Positions 9,051-18,422 of a stretch of DNA of 47,915 nt are shown here, piece by piece. The translations under genes were made by a program, and so were the position numbers. Position 1 is the stretch's first letter. Every line of letters starts with the position of its first letter. Below the pieces are notes generated by a model, which saw only the letters and a program-made list of their open reading frames with translations, did not search any database and was not told the DNA's origin. The DNA is taken from contig NZ_NSDG01000015.1 in assembly GCF_002289345.1 (NCBI RefSeq), forward strand, positions 59,935 through 107,849. The letters are read 5' to 3'. The stretch comes from Pseudoalteromonas sp. HM-SA03. GTDB taxonomy: Bacteria; Pseudomonadota; Gammaproteobacteria; Enterobacterales; Alteromonadaceae.

Positions 9051-10237
9051 TGCAGATACTTCCAATCAATGAGCTAAAGGCAATCTACAAGTACTACATT
9101 AGCGCTGCGGTGTTGCTCAGCCTAGTATTGTCTCTCACGCTATTACTCAGTGTTCGCGTTGATATTTTGTCGCTATCTTCTGTGCTCATCACTAGTGCAC
9201 TCTTAGCGGTAACGTTAAGGCAGCGTCATTTAACTGCAAAAGTCATTCTTGATTGTGAGGCATTTGTTAGTTATTCGAATGAGATACAAGAGCATTGCGA
9301 GGTCGAGCTGCATAACACCGAATCTATTGCCGCGATTTTAGAAACCGTTATTAATCAGGTCTATAGTATTAAGACCTTGGGTAATGACTCGGTTTCAGGG
9401 CTTACCCTGCAGTTTTCAGAGCTAAGACAAGCACTAAATAACACGATCGAATCGGCACGAGGTTCTGTAGAAAATTTTGGAGATGATAAACACTGTTTTG
9501 CCAAACAAAGTCAAGAAGAACTCAATGAAGTACTGCACAGTCTGCGTGTGGCTCTTGGGTCAAAACTCGAGGTCGTCAATTCCAATCAAGCTGTAAGCCA
9601 TGCGGCCAAGGAATTAACTGAGCAGACCAAATCCATTCAAAAAATCTCAAAAGAGATCACTTTGTTGTCACTCAACGCATCGATTGAAGCTGCAAGAGCG
9701 GGGGAAGCTGGCCGGGGGTTTGCCGTGGTCGCGGAACGGGTGCGTGAGCTTTCGGATATCACCTCAGAGGCCGCAGAGCTTATTATTGAAAAGATGAATG
9801 GCTTAACCAATGCCGTTGCTGACAATACTGAAAAGCTCACCGAATCACAGGCACAAGACGTTACGCTTATGGATGACGCTGAATTACATATCCGAAAAGT
9901 GCTCAATGAGATGGCGACGGTTGCTAATGAGCTGACGCAATCGGTACATGGATTAGACGATACCGCAAGCAAGATAAAAGCGAACGTCGACGACGCGATA
10001 ACTGATTTTCAATTCCAAGATAGAGTGAGCCAAAAGCTAGAACACATTTGCAAAGGGCTTACTTCATTAGTCTCACTATACAGGACAGAAGGTGAGCTTG
10101 GTGAGGAAGGGTTGGCTGCATTACAGCAAGAAATGTTCAACTCGTACACCATGAAAGAAGAAAGGGAATGTCATGTTTCAACCACTGAAAATACGTCTCA
10201 ACACGACCATGTTGAAGATGAAGTAACATTTTTCTAG
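9050..10237 (+). CDS. Membrane methyl-accepting chemotaxis protein with CheZ-like tail motif
   Basis: A 395-residue short receptor. Two close membrane helices (about residues 13-33 and 37-55) leave almost no periplasmic loop, so it may sense the membrane or an internal signal. The signalling hairpin tip is at about 200-245 ([20 protein letters not shown], then AVVAERVRELSD). Beyond the helical bundle lies DFQFQDRVSQKLEHI, in which D324 and Q328 form the D-x3-Q pattern that CheZ phosphatases use in FQDLTGQ. No HAMP domain was recognised. It lies directly between cheW and cheY, and no cheZ is present in the window. Confidence 0.88.
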   Translation: MQILPINELKAIYKYYISAAVLLSLVLSLTLLLSVRVDILSLSSVLITSALLAVTLRQRHLTAKVILDCEAFVSYSNEIQEHCEVELHNTESIAAILETVINQVYSIKTLGNDSVSGLTLQFSELRQALNNTIESARGSVENFGDDKHCFAKQSQEELNEVLHSLRVALGSKLEVVNSNQAVSHAAKELTEQTKSIQKISKEITLLSLNASIEAARAGEAGRGFAVVAERVRELSDITSEAAELIIEKMNGLTNAVADNTEKLTESQAQDVTLMDDAELHIRKVLNEMATVANELTQSVHGLDDTASKIKANVDDAITDFQFQDRVSQKLEHICKGLTSLVSLYRTEGELGEEGLAALQQEMFNSYTMKEERECHVSTTENTSQHDHVEDEVTFF

Positions 10238-10245
10238 GAGGTCTT

Positions 10246-10611
10246 ATGGCTAAGAAAATTATGATAGTAGATGATTCGGCTTCAATTCGTCAGGTGGCAA
10301 AAATGACACTACTCGCTGAAGGTTACGAAGTCATTGATGCCTGTGATGGTCTCGACGCAATCAACAAGTTAGATGAGGGCAAAATCAACCTGATTATTAG
10401 TGATCTGAATATGCCAAACATGGACGGGCTGAGCTTGTTGAAGAAGGTGAAAGAAATGGGCCAATATCGCTTTACGCCTTTTCTGATGCTAACCACGGAG
10501 TCGGGCGCGGATTTCGTGAGTCAAGGCAAACAAGCGGGAGCAAAGGCTTGGATGATAAAGCCGTTTAAACCCGAAAAGCTGATTAATACTGTTTCACGTA
10601 TTTTGGCTTAG
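10246..10611 (+). CDS. cheY: Response regulator CheY
   Basis: A 121-residue receiver with D9/D10, phospho-acceptor D53 (ISDLNMPNMDG), the switch Thr in LTTESG and the conserved Lys in MIKPFKP. The strong AGGAGG ribosome binding site at 10236-10241 overlaps the end of the preceding receptor gene. It is the likely output partner of the CheA encoded two genes later. Because there are no flagellar genes nearby, its target could be a flagellar switch elsewhere or another machine. Confidence 0.93.
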   Translation: MAKKIMIVDDSASIRQVAKMTLLAEGYEVIDACDGLDAINKLDEGKINLIISDLNMPNMDGLSLLKKVKEMGQYRFTPFLMLTTESGADFVSQGKQAGAKAWMIKPFKPEKLINTVSRILA

Positions 10612-10621
10612 GAGCATAAAT

Positions 10622-10906
10622 ATGAGCAACTTAACCATTGTGCTGCCAGAAGTATTGACCATCTATGAAGTGAGTAAAGTGGCAGCAAAATGGCAGCTCA
10701 TGTTAAGTGATGACACGACGGCGATAGCGATTGACCTTAGCGAGCTGCTGGAGGTAGACGCTGCAGGTTTTCAATTAGTTGTTGCACTCGCACAGTGTTG
10801 TACGGAAAAGCCGTTATCTGTAATAGGTGTCGATGAGCATCACTCACCTTGTGCCTTATGGCTACTCAATACCTTAGTTGCATCAAACTGCACGCAAAGG
10901 AGGTAA
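10622..10906 (+). CDS. STAS-domain protein
   Basis: A 94-residue stand-alone STAS domain of the anti-sigma-antagonist/MlaB-like type. The core is IAIDLSELLEVDAAGFQLVV. In SpoIIAA-like proteins the Asp of this loop is followed by a phosphorylated Ser/Thr; here D46 is followed by A47, so phospho-switching at the usual site looks impossible. STAS proteins between cheY and cheA are found in other non-classical chemosensory clusters. Its start has a weak GGAG at 10612-10615. The stop is two bases before the cheA ATG, and the cheA ribosome binding site lies within its last codons. Confidence 0.85.
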   Translation: MSNLTIVLPEVLTIYEVSKVAAKWQLMLSDDTTAIAIDLSELLEVDAAGFQLVVALAQCCTEKPLSVIGVDEHHSPCALWLLNTLVASNCTQRR

Positions 10907-10907
10907 G

Positions 10908-12881
10908 ATGGTTGATTTATCCGAAATTCAAGCGGTCTTTATTGAAGAAGCCAAGGAGTTGGTACTTCAATTTGAAGAAAGCCTTTTGGCTATAGAGTCT
11001 ATACTGCCAAATAGTGACGACGAGATCATCAACGAGGCGTTTCGTGCTGCACATACCATAAAGGGCTCTGCCGGTGTTGTTGGCTATGACCATATTGTCG
11101 ATTTTACGCATTTTGTTGAAGCCACTATGGAGCTTCTTCGTAATCACGCGCTAAATCCTTGCGAAAAACTGATTTCGACCTTGCTCGAATGTAATGACCA
11201 TATAAATGCGTTAATTAAGTGCTTAGAGTCAAACGAAGATTTTCCTCCGGCGTTGACCGATACTGAAGCTGGGCTGCTAGAAAGTTTAAAGTCATATAGT
11301 GGTTTGCAACACCAAACCTCAAGCGAGCAAACCGTTGTCGAAAATCAAGAAGCAACGCAGAGCTTCCGAGTTTCAGCGCAGTTTTATAAGGCCTGCATGG
11401 TGGATGGTTTTGACCCGCTCTCGATTATTCGTTACATCGAAAGTAAAGGTAGTACGGTAGAAGTCGATTGGTTAATTGATGAGGTACCTGCGCTTAACGC
11501 GGTCACACCAGATGAACTAGAATTATGCCATTTTAGAATGCAGCTAGAGATACATCACTCTACGCGAGAAGATATTGATGAAGCATTTGAGTTTATTGCT
11601 GCAGAATCCAATATTGAGATAGCCCCAATTGAAGATGATAAGAAGCCAACACTTGTCAAAACTGATAAACAGCCCACCAAAAATAACAAAGTCAAACCAA
11701 AGAATCCCGAGCGGATGATGAAAATACCAGCGCAGAAGCTAGATGAGCTAGTCAATGAACTTGGCGAGCTGGTTATCGTGTCTGCGGCACTCGAAGATCA
11801 CACCAAAACAATACGCGACTCGGCCCTTACTGAAATTGTTGAACATATTCAACAACTCGTTAGTGATGTGCAAAGCAGTACACTGCAACTTAGAATGGTA
11901 CAGATAGGCGAAACGTTTAATCGCTTTAGCCGTGTGGTGCGCGACACCTCAAAGGAGTTGGAAAAACAGGTTTCTTTAGAAATTATGGGGGCTGAAACCG
12001 AACTTGATAAATCAATGGTTGAAAAGATAGTCGACCCACTTACGCATTTAGTTCGCAATGCCATTGATCATGGTATGGAGTCACCAGCACAACGAGCGGA
12101 CAGTGGAAAGCCTGAATACGGTACCTTATCACTCAAAGCCTTTCATGATTCAGGCAGTATTGTAATAGAGATCAGTGACGATGGACGCGGGCTAGACAAA
12201 GAAAAAATTAAAGAAAAAGCAATTCAGCGTAATCTGATCTCACCAGATACTGAGCTTACCGACAAAGAAATTGCCAACTTAATCTTCGAGCCAGGCTTTT
12301 CCACAGCCGAAAAAGTATCAAATATCTCGGGACGCGGTGTTGGCATGGATGTGGTGAGAAAAAACATTGAAGCGGTACGTGGAACGGTGAGTGTTGAATC
12401 TGTCGAGCACCAAGGTACGTGTTTCCAACTCAGGTTGCCGTTAACCATGGCCATTATCGATGGTTTTATGGTGAGTGTTGCTGATGCTAAGTTCGTCATT
12501 CCACTCGATATGGTTACAGAGTGTATTGAACTTCCGCTTGGCAATGGGGCAACTCGTCAAACCGATTACATTAATCTGCGCGGTACAGTGCTGCCATTTA
12601 TTCATTTGAGTCGTATTTTCGACTTACCCACGAACCCTAAGATCAGACCAAGTATTGTCGTTGTGAAGTACGGCCAGTTGCGAGCAGGCATCGTCGTCGA
12701 TCAGCTGTTAGGTGAGTTTCAAACGGTCATCAAACCACTCGGTGCGTTATTTGAAAAGATGTCGGGGATCAGTGGCTCAAGTATTTTAGGGTCAGGAGAC
12801 ATTGCGCTCATTCTTGATGTACCAAAGCTTATTCATGATTTTGCTCATGAACCTGAATCTAGAAAATTAGCTAACTCTTAA
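10908..12881 (+). CDS. cheA: Chemotaxis histidine kinase CheA
   Basis: A 657-residue CheA. Domains in order: P1 Hpt (1-110) with phospho-acceptor H49 in [12 protein letters not shown]; a P2-like region (about 150-245); a charged linker; the dimerisation helices ([20 protein letters not shown]); the ATP-binding domain with N box [14 protein letters not shown]1 [21 protein letters not shown] and G2 [18 protein letters not shown]; and a CheW-like P5 domain at the end. The ATG at 10908 follows AAAGGAGG; an in-frame ATG at 10878 lies inside the STAS gene. It should phosphorylate CheY and CheB of this cluster. Confidence 0.96.
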   Translation: MVDLSEIQAVFIEEAKELVLQFEESLLAIESILPNSDDEIINEAFRAAHTIKGSAGVVGYDHIVDFTHFVEATMELLRNHALNPCEKLISTLLECNDHINALIKCLESNEDFPPALTDTEAGLLESLKSYSGLQHQTSSEQTVVENQEATQSFRVSAQFYKACMVDGFDPLSIIRYIESKGSTVEVDWLIDEVPALNAVTPDELELCHFRMQLEIHHSTREDIDEAFEFIAAESNIEIAPIEDDKKPTLVKTDKQPTKNNKVKPKNPERMMKIPAQKLDELVNELGELVIVSAALEDHTKTIRDSALTEIVEHIQQLVSDVQSSTLQLRMVQIGETFNRFSRVVRDTSKELEKQVSLEIMGAETELDKSMVEKIVDPLTHLVRNAIDHGMESPAQRADSGKPEYGTLSLKAFHDSGSIVIEISDDGRGLDKEKIKEKAIQRNLISPDTELTDKEIANLIFEPGFSTAEKVSNISGRGVGMDVVRKNIEAVRGTVSVESVEHQGTCFQLRLPLTMAIIDGFMVSVADAKFVIPLDMVTECIELPLGNGATRQTDYINLRGTVLPFIHLSRIFDLPTNPKIRPSIVVVKYGQLRAGIVVDQLLGEFQTVIKPLGALFEKMSGISGSSILGSGDIALILDVPKLIHDFAHEPESRKLANS

Positions 12882-12895
12882 TAAGGGGATACATA

Positions 12896-15130
12896 ATGGG
12901 AATTTTACCAGCAATCTTTGACAAACAAGTCAATCTACTGTCGAAAGCAGTCGTAAACGCGATTGAACACTCAGATCTTACCCAAGTAAACCCCGCTTTA
13001 TACGGAGGGGAAGCCAAAACACTTGCGACCAATGTATTAAGTTTGCTTAAAAGTAATGCGGAATTAGCGGCTATCGAGACCACAGGCACATTTGCTGCAC
13101 TGTTAGATGGTGCAGGCCGGATTGTTCATCAAAGTAATCAATTTACCCAGCTTATTGCAAATAGCGCACAAAATGATGGTGGATATATTACTGATATGCT
13201 GTCGTTGCAAAATAACTTTTCCGAGCTGATAGACAAAGCCACCACAGTTAATATGCCTAGTGGATCTTATCAATTAGAAATCACCAAATTGGAACAGCCC
13301 ATTGCTAACTGTAGTTTCGTGGCTAAATTAATCAGTCAATCGAGCTTAAGGGCTGGATGTAATAGCGACTTTTACAAACAAGCCATGGATTACAGTACCA
13401 CCTGTATTATGCTAGCAGATGAAAATTACGAGATTGTTTATATGAATCGGGCCATGCGAGACATGTTACTCAGATTGGAAACTGCGATCCAAAGCACGTT
13501 ACCTACCTTTTGCGTCGACAAACTGGTGGGAGGAAGTATTGACCAGTTCCACCGTAATCCAAGCCACCAGCGCACTATGTTAGCGAGTTTAACCTCTACG
13601 CACGTTGCAAAGCTCGGGTTTGGCGAGCACAGCTTGGAGCTCATGATCACCCCCGTATTTGATGAAAGCAATAAGCGTATTTCTACTACGGTTGAGTGGA
13701 AAGACGTAACTGAAGAAAAGCGTAAAGAGCGCTTGCTAGAAGAAGAGTTTGGTGTTGCCTTCCAAGCGGTAGCTTGTGGGGAGTTTGACAGACGCATTGA
13801 AGCCAATGAGTTAGAGGGATCGATAGGCAGAATTGCAGAGGCATATAATAAGTCGATGGAAGTGCTGGAATCGGTACTTGAGGACAATTTTGCCGTGCTA
13901 AACGCAGTGAGTGAAGGTAACTTATCATTAAAGCCCAAAGTACAAGCACAAGGGCTTTTAGGTGAGCTGGCGCAACGTACAGCCAATCTCACCGATGTGT
14001 TAGATACCTTAGCGACCGATATCGTCGAGTTGGTTTCACAAGCGGTCAAAGGAAACATCCAAAATCGCGCCGATACCTCAAACTATGCCGGCGCATTTAA
14101 AACCATGACTGATGGTCTTAACGAAGTATTGGAAGCGACTGAAAAACCGATTCAGGAAATTGCTAACGTTATGGATGGGTTAAAAGAAGGTCGCCTTGAT
14201 GTTGAGATTGCAGGAAGCTATTCAGGTGTCTATGACGAATTGAAGCAAAGCGTCAATGGTACAATCTCCAGTTTAAGTCGCATTATTTGTGATGTTCGTT
14301 CTAACTCAGAGTCGCTAACGCAGGCATCTACCGAAGTCTCCTCAACAGCACAGTCATTGGCACAGAGTGCAAGCGAACAAGCCTCATCTGTTGAAGAGAC
14401 ATCAGCCTCTGTAGAACAAATGACGGCATCCATTGCCCAAAATGCAGAAAACTCCAAAATTACCGACGGTATGGCATCAAAAGCAGCTGGTGAAGCACAA
14501 GAAGGTGGTAGTGCCGTGGAAGAGACCGTATCAGCCATGAAACAAATTGCCTCTAAGATAGGTATTGTCGATGACATTGCTTATCAAACGAATCTGTTAG
14601 CACTCAACGCTGCCATAGAAGCGGCTCGAGCTGGTGAGCATGGCAAAGGGTTTGCTGTAGTGGCTGCAGAAGTCAGAAAACTTGCTGAGCGATCTCAATT
14701 TGCAGCGCAGGAAATATCTCAGCTAGCATCTGGCTCAGTGAGCAAAGCCGAGCGAGCAGGTAGTCTACTTGCTGAAATCGTGCCTGCGATTGGTAAAACC
14801 TCTGACTTAGTACAAGAGATCTCCGCAGCGTCAGACGAACAAGCTACAGGTGTTGGCCAAATCAATGACTCGATGAATCAAATTACTCAGCTAACACAGC
14901 AAAATGCGTCATCGTCAGAAGAGCTCGCAGCCACCGCGGAAGAAATGTCCAGTCAAGCAGAGGCGCTTACCCAGCTCGTCGCCTATTTTAAAATCGGAGA
15001 TGTTGAAAGCCAAAGCAAGATGCCAGTATTAGAAAGAGGAAAGCCGAAAACAGAAGCAAAACCTGTCGTCGAGCGAAAAGAAGTTAGCGTTGGGCAAGCT
15101 CGTTCAAAAGAGCACTTTGAACAGTTCTAA
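12896..15130 (+). CDS. Soluble MCP with PAS and repeated HAMP domains
   Basis: A 744-residue receptor with no signal peptide or membrane helix, so it should sense inside the cell. A degenerate PAS-like region (about 60-160, [19 protein letters not shown]) precedes a clear PAS domain (about 165-285, [20 protein letters not shown]). Then come several HAMP-like units (about 290-470) and the signalling domain, whose tip reads [19 protein letters not shown] at about 562-580. It ends with a polar linker and HFEQF, which fits the x-aromatic-x-x-aromatic pattern of CheR/CheB tethers. A general resemblance to Aer2-type receptors is noted; no heme ligand can be assigned. cheR follows after 11 bases. 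Confidence 0.92.
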   Translation: MGILPAIFDKQVNLLSKAVVNAIEHSDLTQVNPALYGGEAKTLATNVLSLLKSNAELAAIETTGTFAALLDGAGRIVHQSNQFTQLIANSAQNDGGYITDMLSLQNNFSELIDKATTVNMPSGSYQLEITKLEQPIANCSFVAKLISQSSLRAGCNSDFYKQAMDYSTTCIMLADENYEIVYMNRAMRDMLLRLETAIQSTLPTFCVDKLVGGSIDQFHRNPSHQRTMLASLTSTHVAKLGFGEHSLELMITPVFDESNKRISTTVEWKDVTEEKRKERLLEEEFGVAFQAVACGEFDRRIEANELEGSIGRIAEAYNKSMEVLESVLEDNFAVLNAVSEGNLSLKPKVQAQGLLGELAQRTANLTDVLDTLATDIVELVSQAVKGNIQNRADTSNYAGAFKTMTDGLNEVLEATEKPIQEIANVMDGLKEGRLDVEIAGSYSGVYDELKQSVNGTISSLSRIICDVRSNSESLTQASTEVSSTAQSLAQSASEQASSVEETSASVEQMTASIAQNAENSKITDGMASKAAGEAQEGGSAVEETVSAMKQIASKIGIVDDIAYQTNLLALNAAIEAARAGEHGKGFAVVAAEVRKLAERSQFAAQEISQLASGSVSKAERAGSLLAEIVPAIGKTSDLVQEISAASDEQATGVGQINDSMNQITQLTQQNASSSEELAATAEEMSSQAEALTQLVAYFKIGDVESQSKMPVLERGKPKTEAKPVVERKEVSVGQARSKEHFEQF

Positions 15131-15141
15131 GGAGATGCTAC

Positions 15142-15942
15142 ATGATTGGGGACTTTATTAGCGATCAGGAATTTACCTGTATTGCTGACTTCTTCAAAGC
15201 AGAATCAGGAATACACCTTAGGGATCATAAAAAGAACTTAGTCTGTGGACGGCTAAATCAAAGACTGAGGATTTTAGGATTAAGTAGCTATGGTGAGTAC
15301 ATTGAGTATCTAAATGTACCCAATAACAAAGGTGAGCGAAACATGTGCATCGATTTGCTGACTACCAATGAAACCTATTTCTTCAGAGAATGTAAACACT
15401 TTGAAAAGTTAGCTGAACTGTTTACCAAATATTACCAAAAGTCTGCACCAGATATTTGGTGTGCGGCTTGCTCCTCTGGCGAAGAGGCATACACCTTGGC
15501 GATGTGCACACAGGAGCATTATGGCCACGGGAATTGGGTGGTGCGTGCTAGCGATATTTCTGAGCGGATGCTGGATTTAGCGAAAAAGGCAATTTACTCC
15601 GTACATCGTGCTAAAAATATTCCTAACGAATATCTAAGGAAATACTGTTTAAATGGCGTCGGAGAGAAGACCGGCTATATCATGGTGAATGATGAGCTCT
15701 ATCATAAGGTTAACTTTTTCAAAAATAATCTACTTGTGCCTTATATCGGTGGTAAAGCTGACATTATATTTCTCCGTAATGCACTGATTTATTTTGAAAA
15801 AGATGAAAAGGTAAAAATCCTCGAGAATATTTATAGGGCGATGCCGAAGCAAGGTTTTTTGTTTTTAGGACACTCCGAGAGCTTAAATGGCGTGTATGAT
15901 AAATTTGAATCAATCGCCCCTGCGGTGTATGCAAAATGTTGA
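15142..15942 (+). CDS. cheR: Chemotaxis methyltransferase CheR
   Basis: A 266-residue S-adenosylmethionine-dependent methyltransferase that methylates glutamates on MCPs. The N-terminal helical domain has the family signature FFKAESGIHLRDHKKNLVCG. The SAM-binding region shows IWCAACSSGEEAYTLAM, RASDISERMLDLAKK and NALIYFEKDEKVKI. A GGAG at 15132 precedes the ATG. Its last codons overlap the cheD start by seven bases. The adjacent soluble receptor ends in a possible CheR-binding pentapeptide. Confidence 0.94.
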   Translation: MIGDFISDQEFTCIADFFKAESGIHLRDHKKNLVCGRLNQRLRILGLSSYGEYIEYLNVPNNKGERNMCIDLLTTNETYFFRECKHFEKLAELFTKYYQKSAPDIWCAACSSGEEAYTLAMCTQEHYGHGNWVVRASDISERMLDLAKKAIYSVHRAKNIPNEYLRKYCLNGVGEKTGYIMVNDELYHKVNFFKNNLLVPYIGGKADIIFLRNALIYFEKDEKVKILENIYRAMPKQGFLFLGHSESLNGVYDKFESIAPAVYAKC

Positions 15943-16436
15943 TGCCAAGCAGAGACGTTGAATCAATATTTTTGCAGCCGGGTAGTTTGGCAGTAGAGTC
16001 ATTTCGTCCTGCAACGCTCAATACCTTGCTGGGGTCCTGTGTTTCATTTGTTTTAGTGTCTAAGCAGCACCAACTAGTTGTTGTTAGTCATATGCTATTG
16101 CCAACCACAGAAAAGCCGAATGACGATGAGTCCGCTAAATATGTCGATAAGACTTTTTCGTTTGTTCGCCAATATTTAAAGCGATTTAGTATCCCTGAGG
16201 ATTGTGTGGAGATTAAGCTTTTTGGTGGTGGAGAGATGTTCAAAACGTCTTGTTCAGAGACTGTCGGTATGCGAAACATCGAAATGAGTCATAAGCTGAT
16301 TGACGATTATGGATTTAGGCTTGTCGCGCGTGATGTAGGTGGCCCTTATTACCGGAGAGTTCAAGTGGATCTTAAGGATGGCGCTTGCCGGGTAGACCGT
16401 TTTCATGTTGCGTTATCGAGTAGGAGGGCAACCTGA
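15936..16436 (+). CDS. cheD: Receptor glutamine deamidase CheD
   Basis: A 166-residue CheD, which deamidates specific Gln residues on MCPs and stimulates CheC in species where this is known. The catalytic Cys is C35 in LGSCVSF and the His is H52 in SHMLLP; the later KLFGGGEMF and RNIEMSHKLI stretches are also typical. The start at 15936 overlaps cheR; an ATG at 15942 (two residues shorter) is equally possible. Its TGA shares a base with the cheB ATG. The CheC-like protein at 6346 is the natural partner. Confidence 0.9.
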   Translation: MLMPSRDVESIFLQPGSLAVESFRPATLNTLLGSCVSFVLVSKQHQLVVVSHMLLPTTEKPNDDESAKYVDKTFSFVRQYLKRFSIPEDCVEIKLFGGGEMFKTSCSETVGMRNIEMSHKLIDDYGFRLVARDVGGPYYRRVQVDLKDGACRVDRFHVALSSRRAT

Positions 16437-17518
16437 TGTCGAATAAAATTTCCGTCTATATAATCGATGACTCTGCTGTGGTAAGACAAACGGTCACTGC
16501 GATGTTGGAGTATTCGCCTGAAATCTGCGTGACTAAGGTGTTTAGCAACCCTGTCTTGGCGCAGCCTAGCGTGTTGGCAGAGCCGCCAGATGTTATTATT
16601 CTTGATATAGAAATGCCACAGATGGATGGCATTACCTTTTTACGCTGGCTCATGGGCAATAAACCTATCCCCGTGATCATTTGTTCATCGCTAACAACCA
16701 CAGGAGCTCAATTGTCGGTAGAGGCACTCTCTCTTGGCGCATTTGAAATCTTAACTAAACCAGAGTGTGGCCTAAAATCATTTCTTGAGTCTCAACGCGA
16801 GCAATTTATTAAAGTGGTTAAGCAAGCGAGATTCTACAGACCAAAGTCCTCTACGGAAGACATAAGCCGTGCGCCTGCTATCAATGTCGCAATGAGCAAT
16901 ACCAACCTTGCCATTAATACCACTGATAAAGTGGTAGCCATCGGCACTTCGACAGGGGGGACGCAAGCGCTTGAGTACATCTTTAGTCAATTAGAGCCCG
17001 AATTGCCTGGTATTGTGGTGGTACAACATATGCCAGCCAACTTCACTAAAGCCTTTGCTCAAAGGCTAAATGATCTTTCAAAATTAAAGATTAAAGAGGC
17101 TGAACATAACGAACGCGTACTGGCTAACCATGTGTACATCGCGCCAGGAAGCCATCACCTTCAGCTTGTTCGTCGTGGTGCATTCTATTACACTCAGCTC
17201 AAAGATGGGCCACCAGTGCAGCGCCATAAGCCTTCGGTCAATGTATTGTTTCAATCTGTTGCGAAGCAAGTTAGAAGCAATGCTATCGGTTTTATATTAA
17301 CTGGAATGGGCGCTGATGGTGCATTTGGTTTGTTAGAAATGAAGAAATCTGGAGCGAAGACTTATGCACAAGATGAAAGCTCCAGCGTTGTATTTGGAAT
17401 GCCAAAAGAAGCCATAAAGTTAAATGCCCACAGTAAAGAAGTGTCTCTAACGGACGTACCGATGACAATAACTCAATTTTTTTGTTTTGGTAAGCGTAAC
17501 TCTTGTTTACGCGATTAA
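16436..17518 (+). CDS. cheB: Chemotaxis methylesterase/glutaminase CheB
   Basis: A 360-residue response regulator that removes methyl groups from MCPs. The receiver domain (1-125) has D11/D12, phospho-acceptor D57 (ILDIEMPQMDG) and the Lys in LTKPE. A linker of about 35 residues leads to the esterase domain with the Ser-His-Asp triad in GTSTGGTQAL, VVQHMPANFT and TGMGADGAFG. It closes the adaptation gene set cheR-cheD-cheB, all overlapping. The lipoprotein gene begins six bases after it. Confidence 0.95.
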   Translation: MSNKISVYIIDDSAVVRQTVTAMLEYSPEICVTKVFSNPVLAQPSVLAEPPDVIILDIEMPQMDGITFLRWLMGNKPIPVIICSSLTTTGAQLSVEALSLGAFEILTKPECGLKSFLESQREQFIKVVKQARFYRPKSSTEDISRAPAINVAMSNTNLAINTTDKVVAIGTSTGGTQALEYIFSQLEPELPGIVVVQHMPANFTKAFAQRLNDLSKLKIKEAEHNERVLANHVYIAPGSHHLQLVRRGAFYYTQLKDGPPVQRHKPSVNVLFQSVAKQVRSNAIGFILTGMGADGAFGLLEMKKSGAKTYAQDESSSVVFGMPKEAIKLNAHSKEVSLTDVPMTITQFFCFGKRNSCLRD

Positions 17519-17524
17519 AAGGAA

Positions 17525-18382
17525 ATGAGCTTGAACGCGACTACATTAACCCGAGTTTTTTATCATGGATTGGCTTTAGTTATAGCCATCACTCTATTTG
17601 GATGTGCGCCACAAAATAGGACCGTTTTAACACCCACCGAGCAATTGAACGTTGAAGCGTTTCACTGTGGTGAGCAGTGGATGAAAGAGGCCGATGATCT
17701 TTTAATAAGTGGCGATGGTAGCGGGCATGGTCCTGATCTTGGCAGCCAAGAATGGCAATCGGTCATTGAGTTTAAACTTGGTGTAAGAAGTTACTCGGAT
17801 AAGCCCGACCGTAGCACGCAGGATTGGTGTCGCTATATTGACGAGCACTTAAAACAACATACCTTACATACGCCTTCATTTGCTTGTAACGAGGTAAGAG
17901 CAGGAAGCATGGAAGCCGTTATTTGTAACAGTGCGGCGTTGTCTCGACTGGATCGCAAACTCAATTCTGTGTATGAAAAAATTGTAAAAGAGCCGCATTC
18001 GAAGCTGCTTAAAGCCGAACAAAGAGGGTGGATAAAAGGGCGCAATGCGTGTTGGAAATCTAGCGATAGCACGCATTGCTTGAAGCAGTTGTATATTTAC
18101 CGTATTGCCGAGCTTGAGGCTCGTTTTGCATTAGTGACTAGCTCCGGGCATACGACGTATCTCTGTAACGATAAGTTATTATCCGTTTTTTACTACGATA
18201 CTCAGCCACTAAGCATGGTCGCAGAATTTAATGACAGTGAAAAGCTGATGTTCATCGATAACTCCGCCAGTGATACTCATTACCGCGGTGGCGATTATCA
18301 CCTTAAAGTACAAAGTAATGTAGCAATATTAACTTGGGGTTATTATCAACAGCCCATCCAGTGCAGTGTTACAGTAGACTAA
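17525..18382 (+). CDS. Lipoprotein with LprI-like and MliC-like lysozyme-inhibitor domains
   Basis: A 285-residue predicted lipoprotein: hydrophobic signal with lipobox LFGC (Cys about 27). The middle (about 115-200, FACNEVRAGSMEAVICNSAA to RIAELEARF) looks like a DUF1311/LprI domain with conserved Cys residues. The C-terminal part (about 205-285, TTYLCNDKLLSVFYYD to QPIQCSV) looks like MliC, a C-type lysozyme inhibitor fold. Both are known separately as periplasmic or surface lysozyme-inhibitor families; their fusion here is an inference. The start could instead be TTG at 17531, better spaced from AAAAGG. It is six bases after cheB, hence probably in the chemosensory unit. Confidence 0.75.
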   Translation: MSLNATTLTRVFYHGLALVIAITLFGCAPQNRTVLTPTEQLNVEAFHCGEQWMKEADDLLISGDGSGHGPDLGSQEWQSVIEFKLGVRSYSDKPDRSTQDWCRYIDEHLKQHTLHTPSFACNEVRAGSMEAVICNSAALSRLDRKLNSVYEKIVKEPHSKLLKAEQRGWIKGRNACWKSSDSTHCLKQLYIYRIAELEARFALVTSSGHTTYLCNDKLLSVFYYDTQPLSMVAEFNDSEKLMFIDNSASDTHYRGGDYHLKVQSNVAILTWGYYQQPIQCSVTVD

Positions 18383-18393
18383 ATTTAGAAGCC

Positions 18394-18422
18394 GATTAGC
18401 GCTTCGAGTTGAAGCGCTAATC
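18394..18422 (+). terminator. Hairpin at the end of the chemosensory unit
   Basis: A perfect 12-base stem GATTAGCGCTTC / GAAGCGCTAATC with loop GAGTT lies 11 bases after the lipoprotein stop. There is no U tract on either strand, so it may be a stabilising 3' structure or a Rho-assisted end. It also overlaps the end of the disrupted minus-strand gene. Confidence 0.6.

Noticed and set aside
13438-14058. 206-codon antisense frame inside the soluble MCP gene
   Set aside because: Shadow of a clear receptor gene; Ser/Thr-rich low-complexity translation typical of antisense frames over coding DNA.
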